DNA of 25,543 bases, from positions 1-25,543 of the forward strand of contig DIAR01000047.1 of assembly GCA_002415845.1 (NCBI GenBank). The letters are read 5' to 3'. Below are positions 6,764 to 13,190 of the stretch, piece after piece. The notes beneath the pieces were generated by a model that saw only the letters and a program-made list of their open reading frames with translations, ran no database searches and was not told the DNA's origin. A program made the translations under genes and the position numbers. Source of the stretch: Candidatus Woesebacteria bacterium UBA5073. GTDB taxonomy: Bacteria; Patescibacteriota; Microgenomatia; UBA8517. Positions within the stretch are counted from its first letter, which is position 1. Each line of letters starts with the position of its first letter.

Positions 6764-7144
6764 ATGAAAAAAGTCATTGCCGTTAAAAGAATTCCGGGTA
6801 AGGGGCGGGGCGTTTTTGCCTTAAAGGATTTCAAGGTAGGGGAGATAATTGAAAATTGTCCGGTGATTAACGTTACCCCCAAAGAGAGGAAGAGCTGCGA
6901 AAAAACCATTCTGGCTTATTACATTTATCCCTGGAGAAGCACCCGCAGCGGTTCGGTTGTTCTTGGGTATGGCTCAATTTATAACCACGCATATGACCCC
7001 AACGCCGATTGGAAACAAAACTTCAAAACCGAGAATATGGTTTATCGTGCTTTAAGACCGATTAAAAAGGGTGAAGAGATAACGGTCAACTACAATGGCG
7101 AACCGGATGATGAAACCCCGATCGACTGGTTTGAGGTGATTTAA
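6764..7144 (+). CDS. SET-domain protein (putative lysine methyltransferase)
   Basis: The 126-residue protein is a minimal SET domain. It shows the entry strand IPGKGRGVFALKDFKVGEIIE (GKGRG at about 12-16), the S-adenosylmethionine/pseudoknot segment GYGSIYNHAYDPNADW (N74-H75), and RPIKKGEEITVNYNG, in which Y110 is the usual catalytic tyrosine. SET enzymes transfer a methyl group to protein lysines; bacterial targets are mostly unknown (ribosomal or chromatin-like proteins). There are no flanking targeting domains and no post-SET cysteine cluster. I start at 6764 (MKKVIAV) instead of 6737, because a TATACT box lies exactly 9 nt upstream and the extra nine residues would precede the first strand of the fold. 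Confidence 0.85.
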   Translation: MKKVIAVKRIPGKGRGVFALKDFKVGEIIENCPVINVTPKERKSCEKTILAYYIYPWRSTRSGSVVLGYGSIYNHAYDPNADWKQNFKTENMVYRALRPIKKGEEITVNYNGEPDDETPIDWFEVI

Positions 7145-7250
7145 CCCCATAATCTTGCTTTTTGGCTTCATTTGTATTAGGATAAGCCTCGCCCTTTAAC
7201 ATATCGGAGGGGCAAATTCAGACACTTTCTTCAGAAAGGAGTAAAAAACC

Positions 7251-8387
7251 ATGCGCGCCTTAAAAGGGGTCTTGTTGGTGGTTTTTGTATTGTCGGCCTT
7301 TGGGGTAAATGCTTCCCCAGCCCAGGCCCAAACGGAAGAGTATAAAGTTTATCTTCCGATGATCATGAATAATTATATTTCGGCTGGGATTAACATTACC
7401 TATGTTCCTCCCTGTCGGTCAGGCGAAAAACTGAAAGGAAACGTCGCCAATGTTGTTCCGGCCCAGTATAAGGTTGCGATTTACATCTTTGTATCGGGCG
7501 GTTGGTGGACAAAACCAACTTTTGCCAGTCCGTTAACGACGATTGCCGGTAACGGTACCTGGGAATCGTACGTAAATACGGGTGGCAATGACGGATTGGC
7601 AACCAGGTTTGCAGCCTTTCTGGTTCCCAACGGTTACACTCCGCCTCAATCTGGTGGATATGCCGAGATTCCCGGAGAGATATTCAGCCACGCGGTCGCT
7701 TATACCTATGCCGATAGGACCTGTTCTTTCAGGTTGATATCCTTTTCGGGTTATACCTGGCAGGTCAAAGATTCGGTTGCACCGGCTGGTCCTGGTCCTA
7801 ACTACTTTTCCAGTGACGTTAACGATGTTTTTGTCGACAGTGCGGGATTGCATCTTAAAATCGTTAACCACGGAGGAGTATGGTACTGCACTGAGGTAGT
7901 GAACACCTCGTTTTTGGGCTACGGAACCTATGTTTTTCAACTGGGAACCGATGTCGGCCTTTTGGACAAGAACGCGGTCTTGGGCATGTTCACCTGGGAT
8001 GATACCAGTTCGGATTATTACTACCGGGAGATAGATATTGAGTATTCCCGCTGGGATGATCCGGGTTACGCTAATTCCCAGTTTGTGGTACAGCCCTATT
8101 GGGAGTCTGCGAATATATATCGTTGGGAGACCACACTGCCGGGGTCGAACTCGACCAGCGGATTTAAGTGGACACCCACAGCAGTCCTGTTTAAGACCTT
8201 TGAAGGCCTGAGGAGCTTTCTTGATCCAAACGGGATAATTCAGTCTTGGAACTACACCGGGGACAATATTCCTCCTGAAGGAAAGGAACAGGCCAGAATA
8301 AATTTGTGGCTTTTCCATCCAAGTGTCCCACCTGCAGGTACGGTAGAAGTGATAATTAAAAGCTTCACATTCACACCTTACCCGTAA
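7251..8387 (+). CDS. Secreted glycoside hydrolase family 16-like protein
   Basis: This 378-residue protein has a Sec signal peptide (hydrophobic 7-19, likely cleavage after AQA near residue 27) and a short YKVYLPMIMNNY segment. Next come an N-terminal beta domain (about 45-155, GGWWTKPTFASPLTTI, TGGNDG) and a jelly-roll domain (about 160-378). The second domain contains YYYREIDIEYSRW, where E260-I-D262-I-E264 fits the ExDxE catalytic motif of GH16 (nucleophile, assisting Asp, acid/base). GH16 enzymes cut beta-1,3 or beta-1,4 glucans and galactans, so the likely role is attack on or remodelling of an extracellular polysaccharide, perhaps of a host or neighbour. The start has a good ribosome-binding site (GAAAGGAG). 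The gene stands alone with its own terminator, and its style resembles Chloroflexota secreted proteins, which hints at transfer. Confidence 0.82.
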   Translation: MRALKGVLLVVFVLSAFGVNASPAQAQTEEYKVYLPMIMNNYISAGINITYVPPCRSGEKLKGNVANVVPAQYKVAIYIFVSGGWWTKPTFASPLTTIAGNGTWESYVNTGGNDGLATRFAAFLVPNGYTPPQSGGYAEIPGEIFSHAVAYTYADRTCSFRLISFSGYTWQVKDSVAPAGPGPNYFSSDVNDVFVDSAGLHLKIVNHGGVWYCTEVVNTSFLGYGTYVFQLGTDVGLLDKNAVLGMFTWDDTSSDYYYREIDIEYSRWDDPGYANSQFVVQPYWESANIYRWETTLPGSNSTSGFKWTPTAVLFKTFEGLRSFLDPNGIIQSWNYTGDNIPPEGKEQARINLWLFHPSVPPAGTVEVIIKSFTFTPYP

Positions 8388-8410
8388 GGGCCCTTTCGAT
8401 ATTTAGTTTT

Positions 8411-8465
8411 GAGCCGGATGCTCTTATTTTTAAAATAAGACAACATCCGGCTCGTTTTTTTGTTT
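8411..8465 (+). terminator. Strong two-storey rho-independent terminator after the GH16-like gene
   Basis: The outer stem pairs GAGCCGGATG (8411-8420) with CATCCGGCTC (8444-8453). The inner AT stem pairs TCTTATTTT (8422-8430) with AAAATAAGA (8432-8440). Both are followed by G and then a T run (8455-8461) with more T after it. There is no T-tract on the minus strand, so it serves only the plus-strand gene. Confidence 0.92.
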
Positions 8466-8495
8466 TGACCTTCGATTTGAAGCCCGACCGTGGAG

Positions 8496-9146
8496 TTAAC
8501 TTTTTTTATCCGTTTTTTTTAATTTGCTTTTGATAATTTCAAAAGCCATCGGAAGGACAGAGAGGATGATTATGGCAAAGATAATCAAGGAAAAATTTTC
8601 CTTAACGACGGGAATGTTGCCGAAGAAATAACCGGCCGAGGTAGCAATGACCACCCAAGCTACACCGCCGATGACGTTAAAAGAAAGAAACTTACCGTAA
8701 TGCATTTTACCAATACCGGCGACAAAGGGAGCAAAGGTTCTGACAATCGGGACAAAACGGGCCAAGATAATTGTTTTCCCACCGTATTTATTGAAAAACT
8801 GATGGGTTTTTTCGATATGCTCCTTTTTAATCGGTATTTTCGGGTTAGCAATGAGTCTCTCACCAAAAAAGTGCCCGATCCAATAGTTAGCCGTATCACC
8901 CAAAACGGCTGCCACAGCCAAAACAATCAGGAGCAAAAAGAAATTTAAGGAACCCAAAGCCGCAAAAGCTCCGGCCGCAAATAAAAGGGAATCGCCCGGC
9001 AAGAAAGGTGTTACCACTAAACCCGTTTCAATAAAAATAATGACAAACAAAATAGCGTAGGTGGCAAAACCATAAGTGGAAATAATCTGACCCAGATAGA
9101 CATCCAGGTGCAAAAGAAAGTCGATTAGAAAAAGTACGATTTTCAT
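8496..9146 (-). CDS. DedA/SNARE-associated family membrane protein
   Basis: The 216-residue protein carries the DedA-family marks: FVIIFIETGLVVTPFLPGDSLLFAAGAFAALG, GDTANYWIGHFFGERL, then the signature FARFVPIVRTFAPFVAGIGKM followed by two C-terminal membrane helices. DedA proteins are half-type lipid scramblases or transporters linked to undecaprenyl-phosphate recycling, proton-motive-force maintenance and membrane homeostasis. Length is normal for the family and all main motifs are present. An extended -10 element (TGG then CATAAC) ends 9 nt before the ATG with no ribosome-binding site, so its message is probably leaderless. Confidence 0.93.
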   Translation of the reverse strand: MKIVLFLIDFLLHLDVYLGQIISTYGFATYAILFVIIFIETGLVVTPFLPGDSLLFAAGAFAALGSLNFFLLLIVLAVAAVLGDTANYWIGHFFGERLIANPKIPIKKEHIEKTHQFFNKYGGKTIILARFVPIVRTFAPFVAGIGKMHYGKFLSFNVIGGVAWVVIATSAGYFFGNIPVVKENFSLIIFAIIILSVLPMAFEIIKSKLKKTDKKS

Positions 9147-9155
9147 TGAAAAACG

Positions 9156-9164
9156 GTTATGCCA
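9156..9164 (-). promoter_or_regulatory. Extended -10 promoter of the DedA gene
   Basis: The minus strand reads TGG plus CATAAC (9164 to 9156), ending 9 nt before the ATG at 9146. No -35 box is visible at 16-18 bp. Confidence 0.5.
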
Positions 9165-9212
9165 GTTATTTTAATGGGAAATGTGAGTTAAATACAATCG
9201 GGAATAAAACAT

Positions 9213-9242
9213 TTGTCTAAGGGGTTGAAAGTAGGGTAGGAT
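9213..9242 (+). promoter_or_regulatory. Promoter of the 116-residue membrane protein
   Basis: TTGTCT (9213-9218), an 18-bp spacer and TAGGAT (9237-9242) are followed after 9 nt by the ATG at 9252. AAGG within the spacer to the ATG is too close to be a normal ribosome-binding site. Confidence 0.45.
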
Positions 9243-9251
9243 TAAGGAAGA

Positions 9252-9602
9252 ATGCCACAATTCTTAATTCCCTTAATTGGATTAGCCTTGGTTTTTCTAA
9301 TTTCCGAGATTTGCGGTCGGGTTTTTAACATTAAAAAAGACGCCTATTATGCCCACTTTCATTTTGTCGGGGGTCTGTTGACCTGCCTTCTCTTTTTTGC
9401 CTTAACCAAAGATAAAATAATGGCCGTTGTCCTGACGCTTGTAACCGGTGTTTTGTGGGAAATCTACGAATATTTTCGCTACACCTATTTACCCAAGAGA
9501 ATAACAATTAAATTAACCAGGAAAGATACCAGAAACGATTTATTGCTTGATTTATTAGGAGCTCTACTGGGGATGGCGGTCTTATATCTTCTTCGGCTTT
9601 AA
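9252..9602 (+). CDS. Small integral membrane protein, DUF2238/VanZ-like pattern
   Basis: The 116-residue protein has four predicted membrane segments (about 3-20, 34-51, 57-73 and 97-115). Charged conserved-looking positions lie at their edges: VLWEIYEYFRY in the middle and KDTRNDLLLDLLGALLGM near the end. The 'WExxE ... DtxxDLxxDxxGA' pattern is shared by small membrane proteins of the DUF2238/VanZ-like group, whose activity is not established. The gene is alone on the plus strand, and its last 21 bases overlap the convergent 100-residue gene. Confidence 0.75.
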   Translation: MPQFLIPLIGLALVFLISEICGRVFNIKKDAYYAHFHFVGGLLTCLLFFALTKDKIMAVVLTLVTGVLWEIYEYFRYTYLPKRITIKLTRKDTRNDLLLDLLGALLGMAVLYLLRL

Positions 9603-9884
9603 CTCGCCTTTGACTTTTAAATATTTGTCACCGACTTTGGCTTTGGCATATTCAGCGGAGGAGACACCGATTTTTCTCTGCATTCCCTTGGTTGTTTCAA
9701 TAACCAGGGTGTAAAAATGTTCGGTTTTACCATCATCCTCTTTCTCGTTGTAGGTTTTATCAGTGACTTTGCCTTCCCAGCTGTCGGCCTTGGCATTCTT
9801 CAGAAGTTTACCGACCAAAAGAAAGAAGCCGATGATGCACAAAGTAATGGGGAGAAAAACAATTAGAATAAGGACTGTTTTCAT
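9582..9884 (-). CDS. Small membrane-anchored protein with one beta domain, unknown
   Basis: The 100-residue protein has one N-terminal membrane helix (about 3-26) and a soluble domain rich in beta-strands: DSWEGKVTDKTYNEKEDDGK, HFYTLVIETTKGMQRKIGVS, then KVGDKYLKVKGELKPKKI. This resembles small OB- or SH3-like barrel domains that follow a single helix in many membrane proteins, but I cannot name a family. It starts 6 bases after the mscL stop on the same strand, so the two form an operon. That suggests a membrane or envelope role linked to osmotic response, by context only. Confidence 0.7.
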   Translation of the reverse strand: MKTVLILIVFLPITLCIIGFFLLVGKLLKNAKADSWEGKVTDKTYNEKEDDGKTEHFYTLVIETTKGMQRKIGVSSAEYAKAKVGDKYLKVKGELKPKKI

Positions 9885-9890
9885 TTTTAA

Positions 9891-10193
9891 TTATTCTTTC
9901 TTTTTATCCAGCTTATCCAATTTTAGCAGTTTAACGCCAAAGTAAACAACCAGGGCAATAACCACAAAATCAATTAAGGTCGCAATAAAATTACCCCACA
10001 GAAGCTTAATTGGACCAATAAGAAGATAAGTGTCCTTAAGGCCGGCCGTTGTGCCCAAGATAACACTTAAAAGAGGATTAATAATATCGGAAACCAGGGA
10101 GGCCACCACTTTGGAAACGGCGCCACCGAGAATAAAACCAACCGCCAAACCAACCACTCCCTGCTCGCGGATAAAATTAAGAAAACCCTTCAT
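9891..10193 (-). CDS. mscL: Large-conductance mechanosensitive channel MscL
   Basis: The 100-residue protein has the N-terminal amphipathic helix MKGFLNFIREQGVVGLAVGF and the pore-lining first membrane helix AVGFILGGAVSKVVASLVSDIINPLL, including the hallmark small residues. A short periplasmic loop (TTAGLKDTYLLIGP), the second helix (IATLIDFVVIALVVYFGVKLL) and a charged C-terminal tail follow. MscL opens under membrane tension to release solutes on hypo-osmotic shock. It is shorter than the roughly 136-residue E. coli protein: the loop is short and the C-terminal bundle nearly absent, as in other minimal MscLs. The start lacks a ribosome-binding site and lies 9 nt from a TATTAA box. Confidence 0.93.
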   Translation of the reverse strand: MKGFLNFIREQGVVGLAVGFILGGAVSKVVASLVSDIINPLLSVILGTTAGLKDTYLLIGPIKLLWGNFIATLIDFVVIALVVYFGVKLLKLDKLDKKKE

Positions 10194-10202
10194 TACTTCT
10201 TT

Positions 10203-10208
10203 TTAATA
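10203..10208 (-). promoter_or_regulatory. -10 box of the mscL operon
   Basis: The minus strand reads TATTAA (10208 to 10203), ending 9 nt before the mscL ATG at 10193. No good -35 box is seen at normal distance. Confidence 0.4.
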
Positions 10209-10255
10209 CTTGAGGTTTAAAAAGACAATCCCCATTTCGTGGTTTAAAAAAAGGT

Positions 10256-10284
10256 TTGACACTCATGGAATTGGGCTTTAGTAT
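10256..10284 (+). promoter_or_regulatory. Promoter in the 215-bp gap before the zinc-ribbon gene
   Basis: TTGACA (10256-10261), a 17-bp spacer and TAGTAT (10279-10284) form the best -35/-10 pair on this strand here. The transcript would start near 10291, at a possible short peptide or leader RNA, about 115 nt before the zinc-ribbon gene. Confidence 0.5.
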
Positions 10285-10291
10285 ACGAAAC

Positions 10292-10366
10292 ATGCGGGAA
10301 AGAATGGGGGCAAACTCTTATACCAGCTTCATCTCAAAAAGGTTCTTTCGGATATTGACTGATTAA
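10292..10366 (+). CDS. Possible 24-residue basic peptide or leader RNA
   Basis: The frame starts with an ATG 7 nt after the TAGTAT box and runs 24 codons (MRERMGANSYTSFISKRFF, then RILTD). It is basic and has no signal or membrane segment. It could be a leaderless microprotein, a leader peptide or part of a non-coding leader. Support is limited to promoter position and an uninterrupted frame, and a frame this short can arise by chance. Its last codons lie inside the 16-base sequence shared with 14036-14051. Confidence 0.28.
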   Translation: MRERMGANSYTSFISKRFFRILTD

Positions 10367-10389
10367 GGCTCGTTATTATGCCGGGAGTG

Positions 10390-10398
10390 TGGTAAAAT
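10390..10398 (+). promoter_or_regulatory. Extended -10 promoter of the zinc-ribbon/RG-rich gene
   Basis: TGG plus TAAAAT (10390-10398) ends 9 nt before the ATG at 10408, with no ribosome-binding site and no -35 box. This implies a leaderless message. Confidence 0.55.
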
Positions 10399-10407
10399 AC
10401 TTAACAT

Positions 10408-10881
10408 ATGGGAGATTATGGTCGAGACGACAGAGGTGGAGGCAGAAGCTTTGGTGGCCGAAGAGATTTTGGCAGACGCAGTTTTGGTGGTGATCGTGGA
10501 CCAAGAAGAGAAATGCACAGTGCCGTCTGCAGCAATTGCGGAAAGGACTGCGAAGTTCCTTTCAGACCCACCGGCTCGAAACCCGTTTATTGCAGTGAAT
10601 GTTTTGAAAAACAACAGGGTGGAGGAGATTCAAGAGGTTTCCAGGATAGAGGTTCAAGAAGACCGGATTTTGCCGGTAGAAACGAGGCCAGACCGCAAAA
10701 CAACGATCAATTGGATGCTATTAACCGTAAACTGGATAAAATCTTAGGGATTCTTGCTCCGGCACCGGTTATGGAACAAAAGAGAGTGGAAGTAAAACCT
10801 GAAAAAGTTGAAGAAATAGTTATTGCTTCTAAAAAGAAAGCCAAAACCGCCAAAAAGAAAGCTTTAGCCAAAAAAGAATAA
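10408..10881 (+). CDS. RG-rich zinc-ribbon protein
   Basis: The 157-residue protein has three parts. An arginine/glycine-rich N-terminus (1-35, repeats such as GGRSFGGRRDFGRRSFGG) looks like a disordered nucleic-acid-binding tail. A zinc ribbon (about 38-68) reads SAVCSNCGKDCEVPFRPTG...VYCSECFEK (C41, C44, C48, C62, C65). The rest is a short helix (QLDAINRKLDKILGIL) and a lysine/alanine-rich tail (KKKAKTAKKKALAKKE). Single-ribbon proteins of this kind with RG tails are frequent in CPR genomes, and RNA or DNA binding is a reasonable inference; a ribosome or RNA-polymerase partner is possible. An alternative overlapping frame (10418-10747) is a shadow of the repetitive N-terminus. Confidence 0.8.
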   Translation: MGDYGRDDRGGGRSFGGRRDFGRRSFGGDRGPRREMHSAVCSNCGKDCEVPFRPTGSKPVYCSECFEKQQGGGDSRGFQDRGSRRPDFAGRNEARPQNNDQLDAINRKLDKILGILAPAPVMEQKRVEVKPEKVEEIVIASKKKAKTAKKKALAKKE

Positions 10882-10882
10882 T

Positions 10883-10987
10883 TTAAGACTGTTTTTCTCC
10901 CAGATCTTCAGAAAATCGAAGCAGGTATCCGTCCGGATCCAGAACCAATATTTCCCGACAACCAAGAAGATTTCCGTTTTCCCTACA
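10883..10987 (-). pseudogene. Remnant of a VOC (glyoxalase/bleomycin-resistance fold) gene, C-terminus only
   Basis: A 34-codon open stretch ends in TAA at 10883 and encodes GCREILVLDPDGYLLRFSED followed by LGEKQS. The string 'REIxVLDPDGxLLRF' is the characteristic last strand pair of vicinal-oxygen-chelate proteins and carries their final metal-ligand region. Upstream the frame meets a TGA at 10988-10990, and no matching N-terminal half is visible. The 5' part has probably been lost or replaced by the 55-residue gene, whose stop lies inside this fragment (10983-10985). Confidence 0.7.
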
Positions 10988-11150
10988 TCAACTGTCCTTG
11001 ATACCTCTTTTTAATCTCCTCGAGGATTTTTCCGTGAAGCGGTCTACAGTTGCAATTTTTGGCATGTTCAACGTGCCATTTGACTCTTTGGTCCAAGGTT
11101 GGGTTTTTGGGCATTTTGTTAGTCAAATGCCAGGTTTTGTTAATGCTCAT
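10983..11150 (-). CDS. 55-residue conserved-looking small protein
   Basis: The frame encodes MSINKTWHLTNKMPKNPTLD, then QRVKWHVEHAKNCNCRPLHG and KILEEIKKRYQGQLM. The pattern 'W...MPKNxTLdQRvxWHxeHakxCxCRPxxxxIleEiKkr' is one I recall from many small uncharacterised bacterial proteins; the histidines and the CxC pair could bind metal. An extended -10 element (TGC TAAAAT, 11165 to 11157) ends 6 nt before the ATG, again without a ribosome-binding site. The last few residues (GQLM) may derive from fusion to the VOC remnant. Confidence 0.7.
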   Translation of the reverse strand: MSINKTWHLTNKMPKNPTLDQRVKWHVEHAKNCNCRPLHGKILEEIKKRYQGQLM

Positions 11151-11156
11151 TATTTG

Positions 11157-11165
11157 ATTTTAGCA
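11157..11165 (-). promoter_or_regulatory. Extended -10 promoter of the 55-residue gene
   Basis: The minus strand reads TGC plus TAAAAT, the same element as at 16592-16600, ending 6 nt before the ATG at 11150. Confidence 0.45.
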
Positions 11166-11195
11166 AAATTTGTAGAGAATGTTTGCTAAGTGATT

Positions 11196-11792
11196 TTATT
11201 TTTGAGTTTGGTAACTCTTAATTCTGTTTTTGTATTGCTCTGCAGCCCAAAGTACATGCTTAAGTTGTTCTTGAATAAACTGTGGATTTTCTGCCAGTTT
11301 ATCGACGGGATACCAGAGATGGTGTGGCCGATCAAACCCGTCTGCCAGTTCCGTAAAATATATTTCGGATACCGAGGGTCCGCGACGTGACAAGCCATAA
11401 AGCCGGCCGATAAAAATTGGAGCACTTCGGAATTTACCCTCAATCTCACCGTTTTGGATTCGTTCAAAGGAGCCGTTAAGCGGATTTTGGTCTTCTCGGG
11501 AGTAGTCTGAAGCGCGAAGAGCCGTACCGGGAGTGTGATACATTCCTGGCCAGACAATATCATCTACAGGCCTGGGAATAAGGAGTGTTTCTAAAACTCC
11601 TTCACTTTCTCTGAAAAGGACGACTTCAACGATTGGTTGCGGTATCATTCGGGCAATTTCGGTGAAAACGGGAGTAGAAATGCGCCCGCCTTTCCATTTG
11701 GAAAGAAGTTCAACTAGCTTTCGATCTTCCTCCAAAGAGAGTCCGTCTGTTGAAAATTGTTCTAAATGGCCCGATAATTTTTCTTGTCCCAT
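11196..11792 (-). CDS. Nudix-fold-like protein with degenerate Nudix box
   Basis: The 198-residue protein has a helical N-terminus (1-50) and then a segment like a Nudix fold: PIVEVVLFRESEGVLETLLI, PRPVDDIVWPGMYHTPGTAL. The 'R..DD..WPGMwH.PG' motif is typical of one Nudix subgroup just before the catalytic box. Where the box (Gx5Ex7REUxEExGU) should follow, the sequence reads RASDYSREDQNPLNGSFERI, without the REUxEE core. Hydrolysis of a nucleoside diphosphate derivative is therefore doubtful, and a binding or regulatory role is possible. A strong promoter (TTGATT-17-TATAAT) sits 11 nt upstream of the ATG. It is alone on its strand. Confidence 0.6.
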   Translation of the reverse strand: MGQEKLSGHLEQFSTDGLSLEEDRKLVELLSKWKGGRISTPVFTEIARMIPQPIVEVVLFRESEGVLETLLIPRPVDDIVWPGMYHTPGTALRASDYSREDQNPLNGSFERIQNGEIEGKFRSAPIFIGRLYGLSRRGPSVSEIYFTELADGFDRPHHLWYPVDKLAENPQFIQEQLKHVLWAAEQYKNRIKSYQTQK

Positions 11793-11803
11793 CTTGGGAG
11801 GAG

Positions 11804-11832
11804 ATTATACGGCTCTTAAGCCCAATAATCAA
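11804..11832 (-). promoter_or_regulatory. Promoter of the Nudix-like gene
   Basis: On the minus strand TTGATT (11827-11832), 17 bp, and a perfect TATAAT (11804-11809) are followed by 11 nt to the ATG, giving a leader of only about 4 nt. Confidence 0.65.
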
Positions 11833-11877
11833 AATAGTTGAAGTCAACTAAGCATCCTGTTCTTGAGGCCACCTTAC

Positions 11878-13104
11878 TTAATAATCGGAGGAAAATCCCG
11901 ATTTGGAGATAAATGGTAAAAAGAATTGATTTAATTCGGGCTCCATTGCAATCTTTGCAGAAAACATATCCCTACCCTGTAAAAACAGTTGAATATCAGC
12001 ATCGAAAATAGAAATATACTTTGCAGAAGATTCATAGCCGTCTTTGTAGACTTTAACTAGTCTCAGGAAATTATAGTTGCCGTGAGCACTTCCGGGTGAT
12101 TCCCAATCAAATAAGAATTTTCCCGTTTCGTCAGATACAGAATCCTGAAGGAGAATTGCCGGATTACCCGATGTTCCCCTTATATTCCACAATTTTATGT
12201 TTACATCAGGAATTGGCATATTGGTTCTTTTGTTAACGATTTCAATTTGTAAATTCGAATAATCCAAAATTGGGAAGTTTTTGAAGTAATTTCCATTGAT
12301 AATTGCTGCGGTAAGATCACCAAACTTTGTCTTATCTAATAAATCGGGTCTGCTTTTTGGGTTTCCAATAAGGGGATTGTCATAAGCAAGCCTAAGCATA
12401 AGGTCCGGAAAAAAATCTTTTTTATCACTCCAGAAGGCATCGTTTGGATCATAAAGATCAATATTTAACAAGGGTTCTATTCCTGTGGAATCATTCACTG
12501 TTGCCAGATTGTAATATTCACCCATCCCGGCCCCACAATCATGCGCAAATTCATGGAGCATATGGTCGACCTGAATCCAATAATCGTGAAGTTGCTGACT
12601 GCCAGCCGTAAGTTCATCCGGATTATAAATTCTAGTCCAATGTAACCCTGCCAAAACTCCTGTGCAGCTCATGGTACACCCCTGACGCCCTCCATATGAA
12701 TACAGATAGCCTGGAGCAGTTGGCTGAACATCCGCCCAAACTTCATATCCTACACCGGAGCAATCCGGACACATATTCGATGAGGGCGGTTCTTCGGTTA
12801 AAACAATATCCGTTTCCGGATTGAAGTTAAAATGTCTATTGGTGTTTTTTCCCAAAATGTAATTCATATCAGCGATGTATTTTGGCAAATTTTCCTTTGC
12901 AAACTGCATATCAGGAACCAAAATAGGGTCGATATACAATTTAAACGGGTGCTCGTTTGGAGCCACTTCACGCTCAAGTCCTTTAAAAGTCTCAAGCCCA
13001 AAGGGTTTAAATGCTGCAGCTACTCCTAGTCCTGCTATCCCTAATCCCGCCACTTTTAAAAAATCTCTTCTTGATATGTTTTGACTGGATTCAGGTAAAC
13101 TCAT
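11878..13104 (-). CDS. Tat-signal secreted zinc metalloprotease-like protein
   Basis: The 408-residue protein (start chosen at 13104) begins with a twin-arginine signal, SRRDFLKVAGLGIAGLGVAA (R12-R13). It has a central domain with the zinc motif HMLHEFAHDCGAGMGEYY (H184, E185, H188, then G and a downstream E196). It ends in a beta-rich region (about 290-390) like an Ig or carboxypeptidase-regulatory fold (IPDVNIKLWNIRGTSG, DETGKFLFDW) and a terminal FFLPFISKSG. HExxH proteases use the glutamate as base and the histidines to hold zinc. Extra cysteines (NMCPDCSG, GCTMSCTG) could bind metal or form disulfides, and a folded metalloprotein fits Tat export. Thirteen more codons are open upstream, but the Tat motif and a TATAAA box 9 nt before 13104 favour this start. 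Confidence 0.75.
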   Translation of the reverse strand: MSLPESSQNISRRDFLKVAGLGIAGLGVAAAFKPFGLETFKGLEREVAPNEHPFKLYIDPILVPDMQFAKENLPKYIADMNYILGKNTNRHFNFNPETDIVLTEEPPSSNMCPDCSGVGYEVWADVQPTAPGYLYSYGGRQGCTMSCTGVLAGLHWTRIYNPDELTAGSQQLHDYWIQVDHMLHEFAHDCGAGMGEYYNLATVNDSTGIEPLLNIDLYDPNDAFWSDKKDFFPDLMLRLAYDNPLIGNPKSRPDLLDKTKFGDLTAAIINGNYFKNFPILDYSNLQIEIVNKRTNMPIPDVNIKLWNIRGTSGNPAILLQDSVSDETGKFLFDWESPGSAHGNYNFLRLVKVYKDGYESSAKYISIFDADIQLFLQGRDMFSAKIAMEPELNQFFLPFISKSGFSSDY

Positions 13105-13113
13105 ATGTGCTGA

Positions 13114-13119
13114 TTTATA
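13114..13119 (-). promoter_or_regulatory. -10 box of the metalloprotease gene
   Basis: The minus strand reads TATAAA, ending 9 nt before the ATG at 13104. It lies inside the longer open frame and therefore decides the start. No -35 box is convincing. Confidence 0.5.
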
Positions 13120-13190
13120 ATAATTACGCCCGCAATATAACACAAATGAGTTTTAAAAGCTACTGTTCGCGTATAAGGACAATTTTTGAA

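Noticed and set aside
7533..8318. 261-residue minus-strand frame antisense to the GH16-like gene
   Set aside because: It has no ribosome-binding site or recognisable motif, it is rich in Arg/Pro as expected for an antisense shadow, and the plus-strand protein has a signal peptide and GH16 motif.
10418..10747. 109-residue plus-strand frame inside the zinc-ribbon gene
   Set aside because: It is an alternative frame of the RG-rich repeat. The main frame carries five ordered cysteines and a promoter at the expected spacing.
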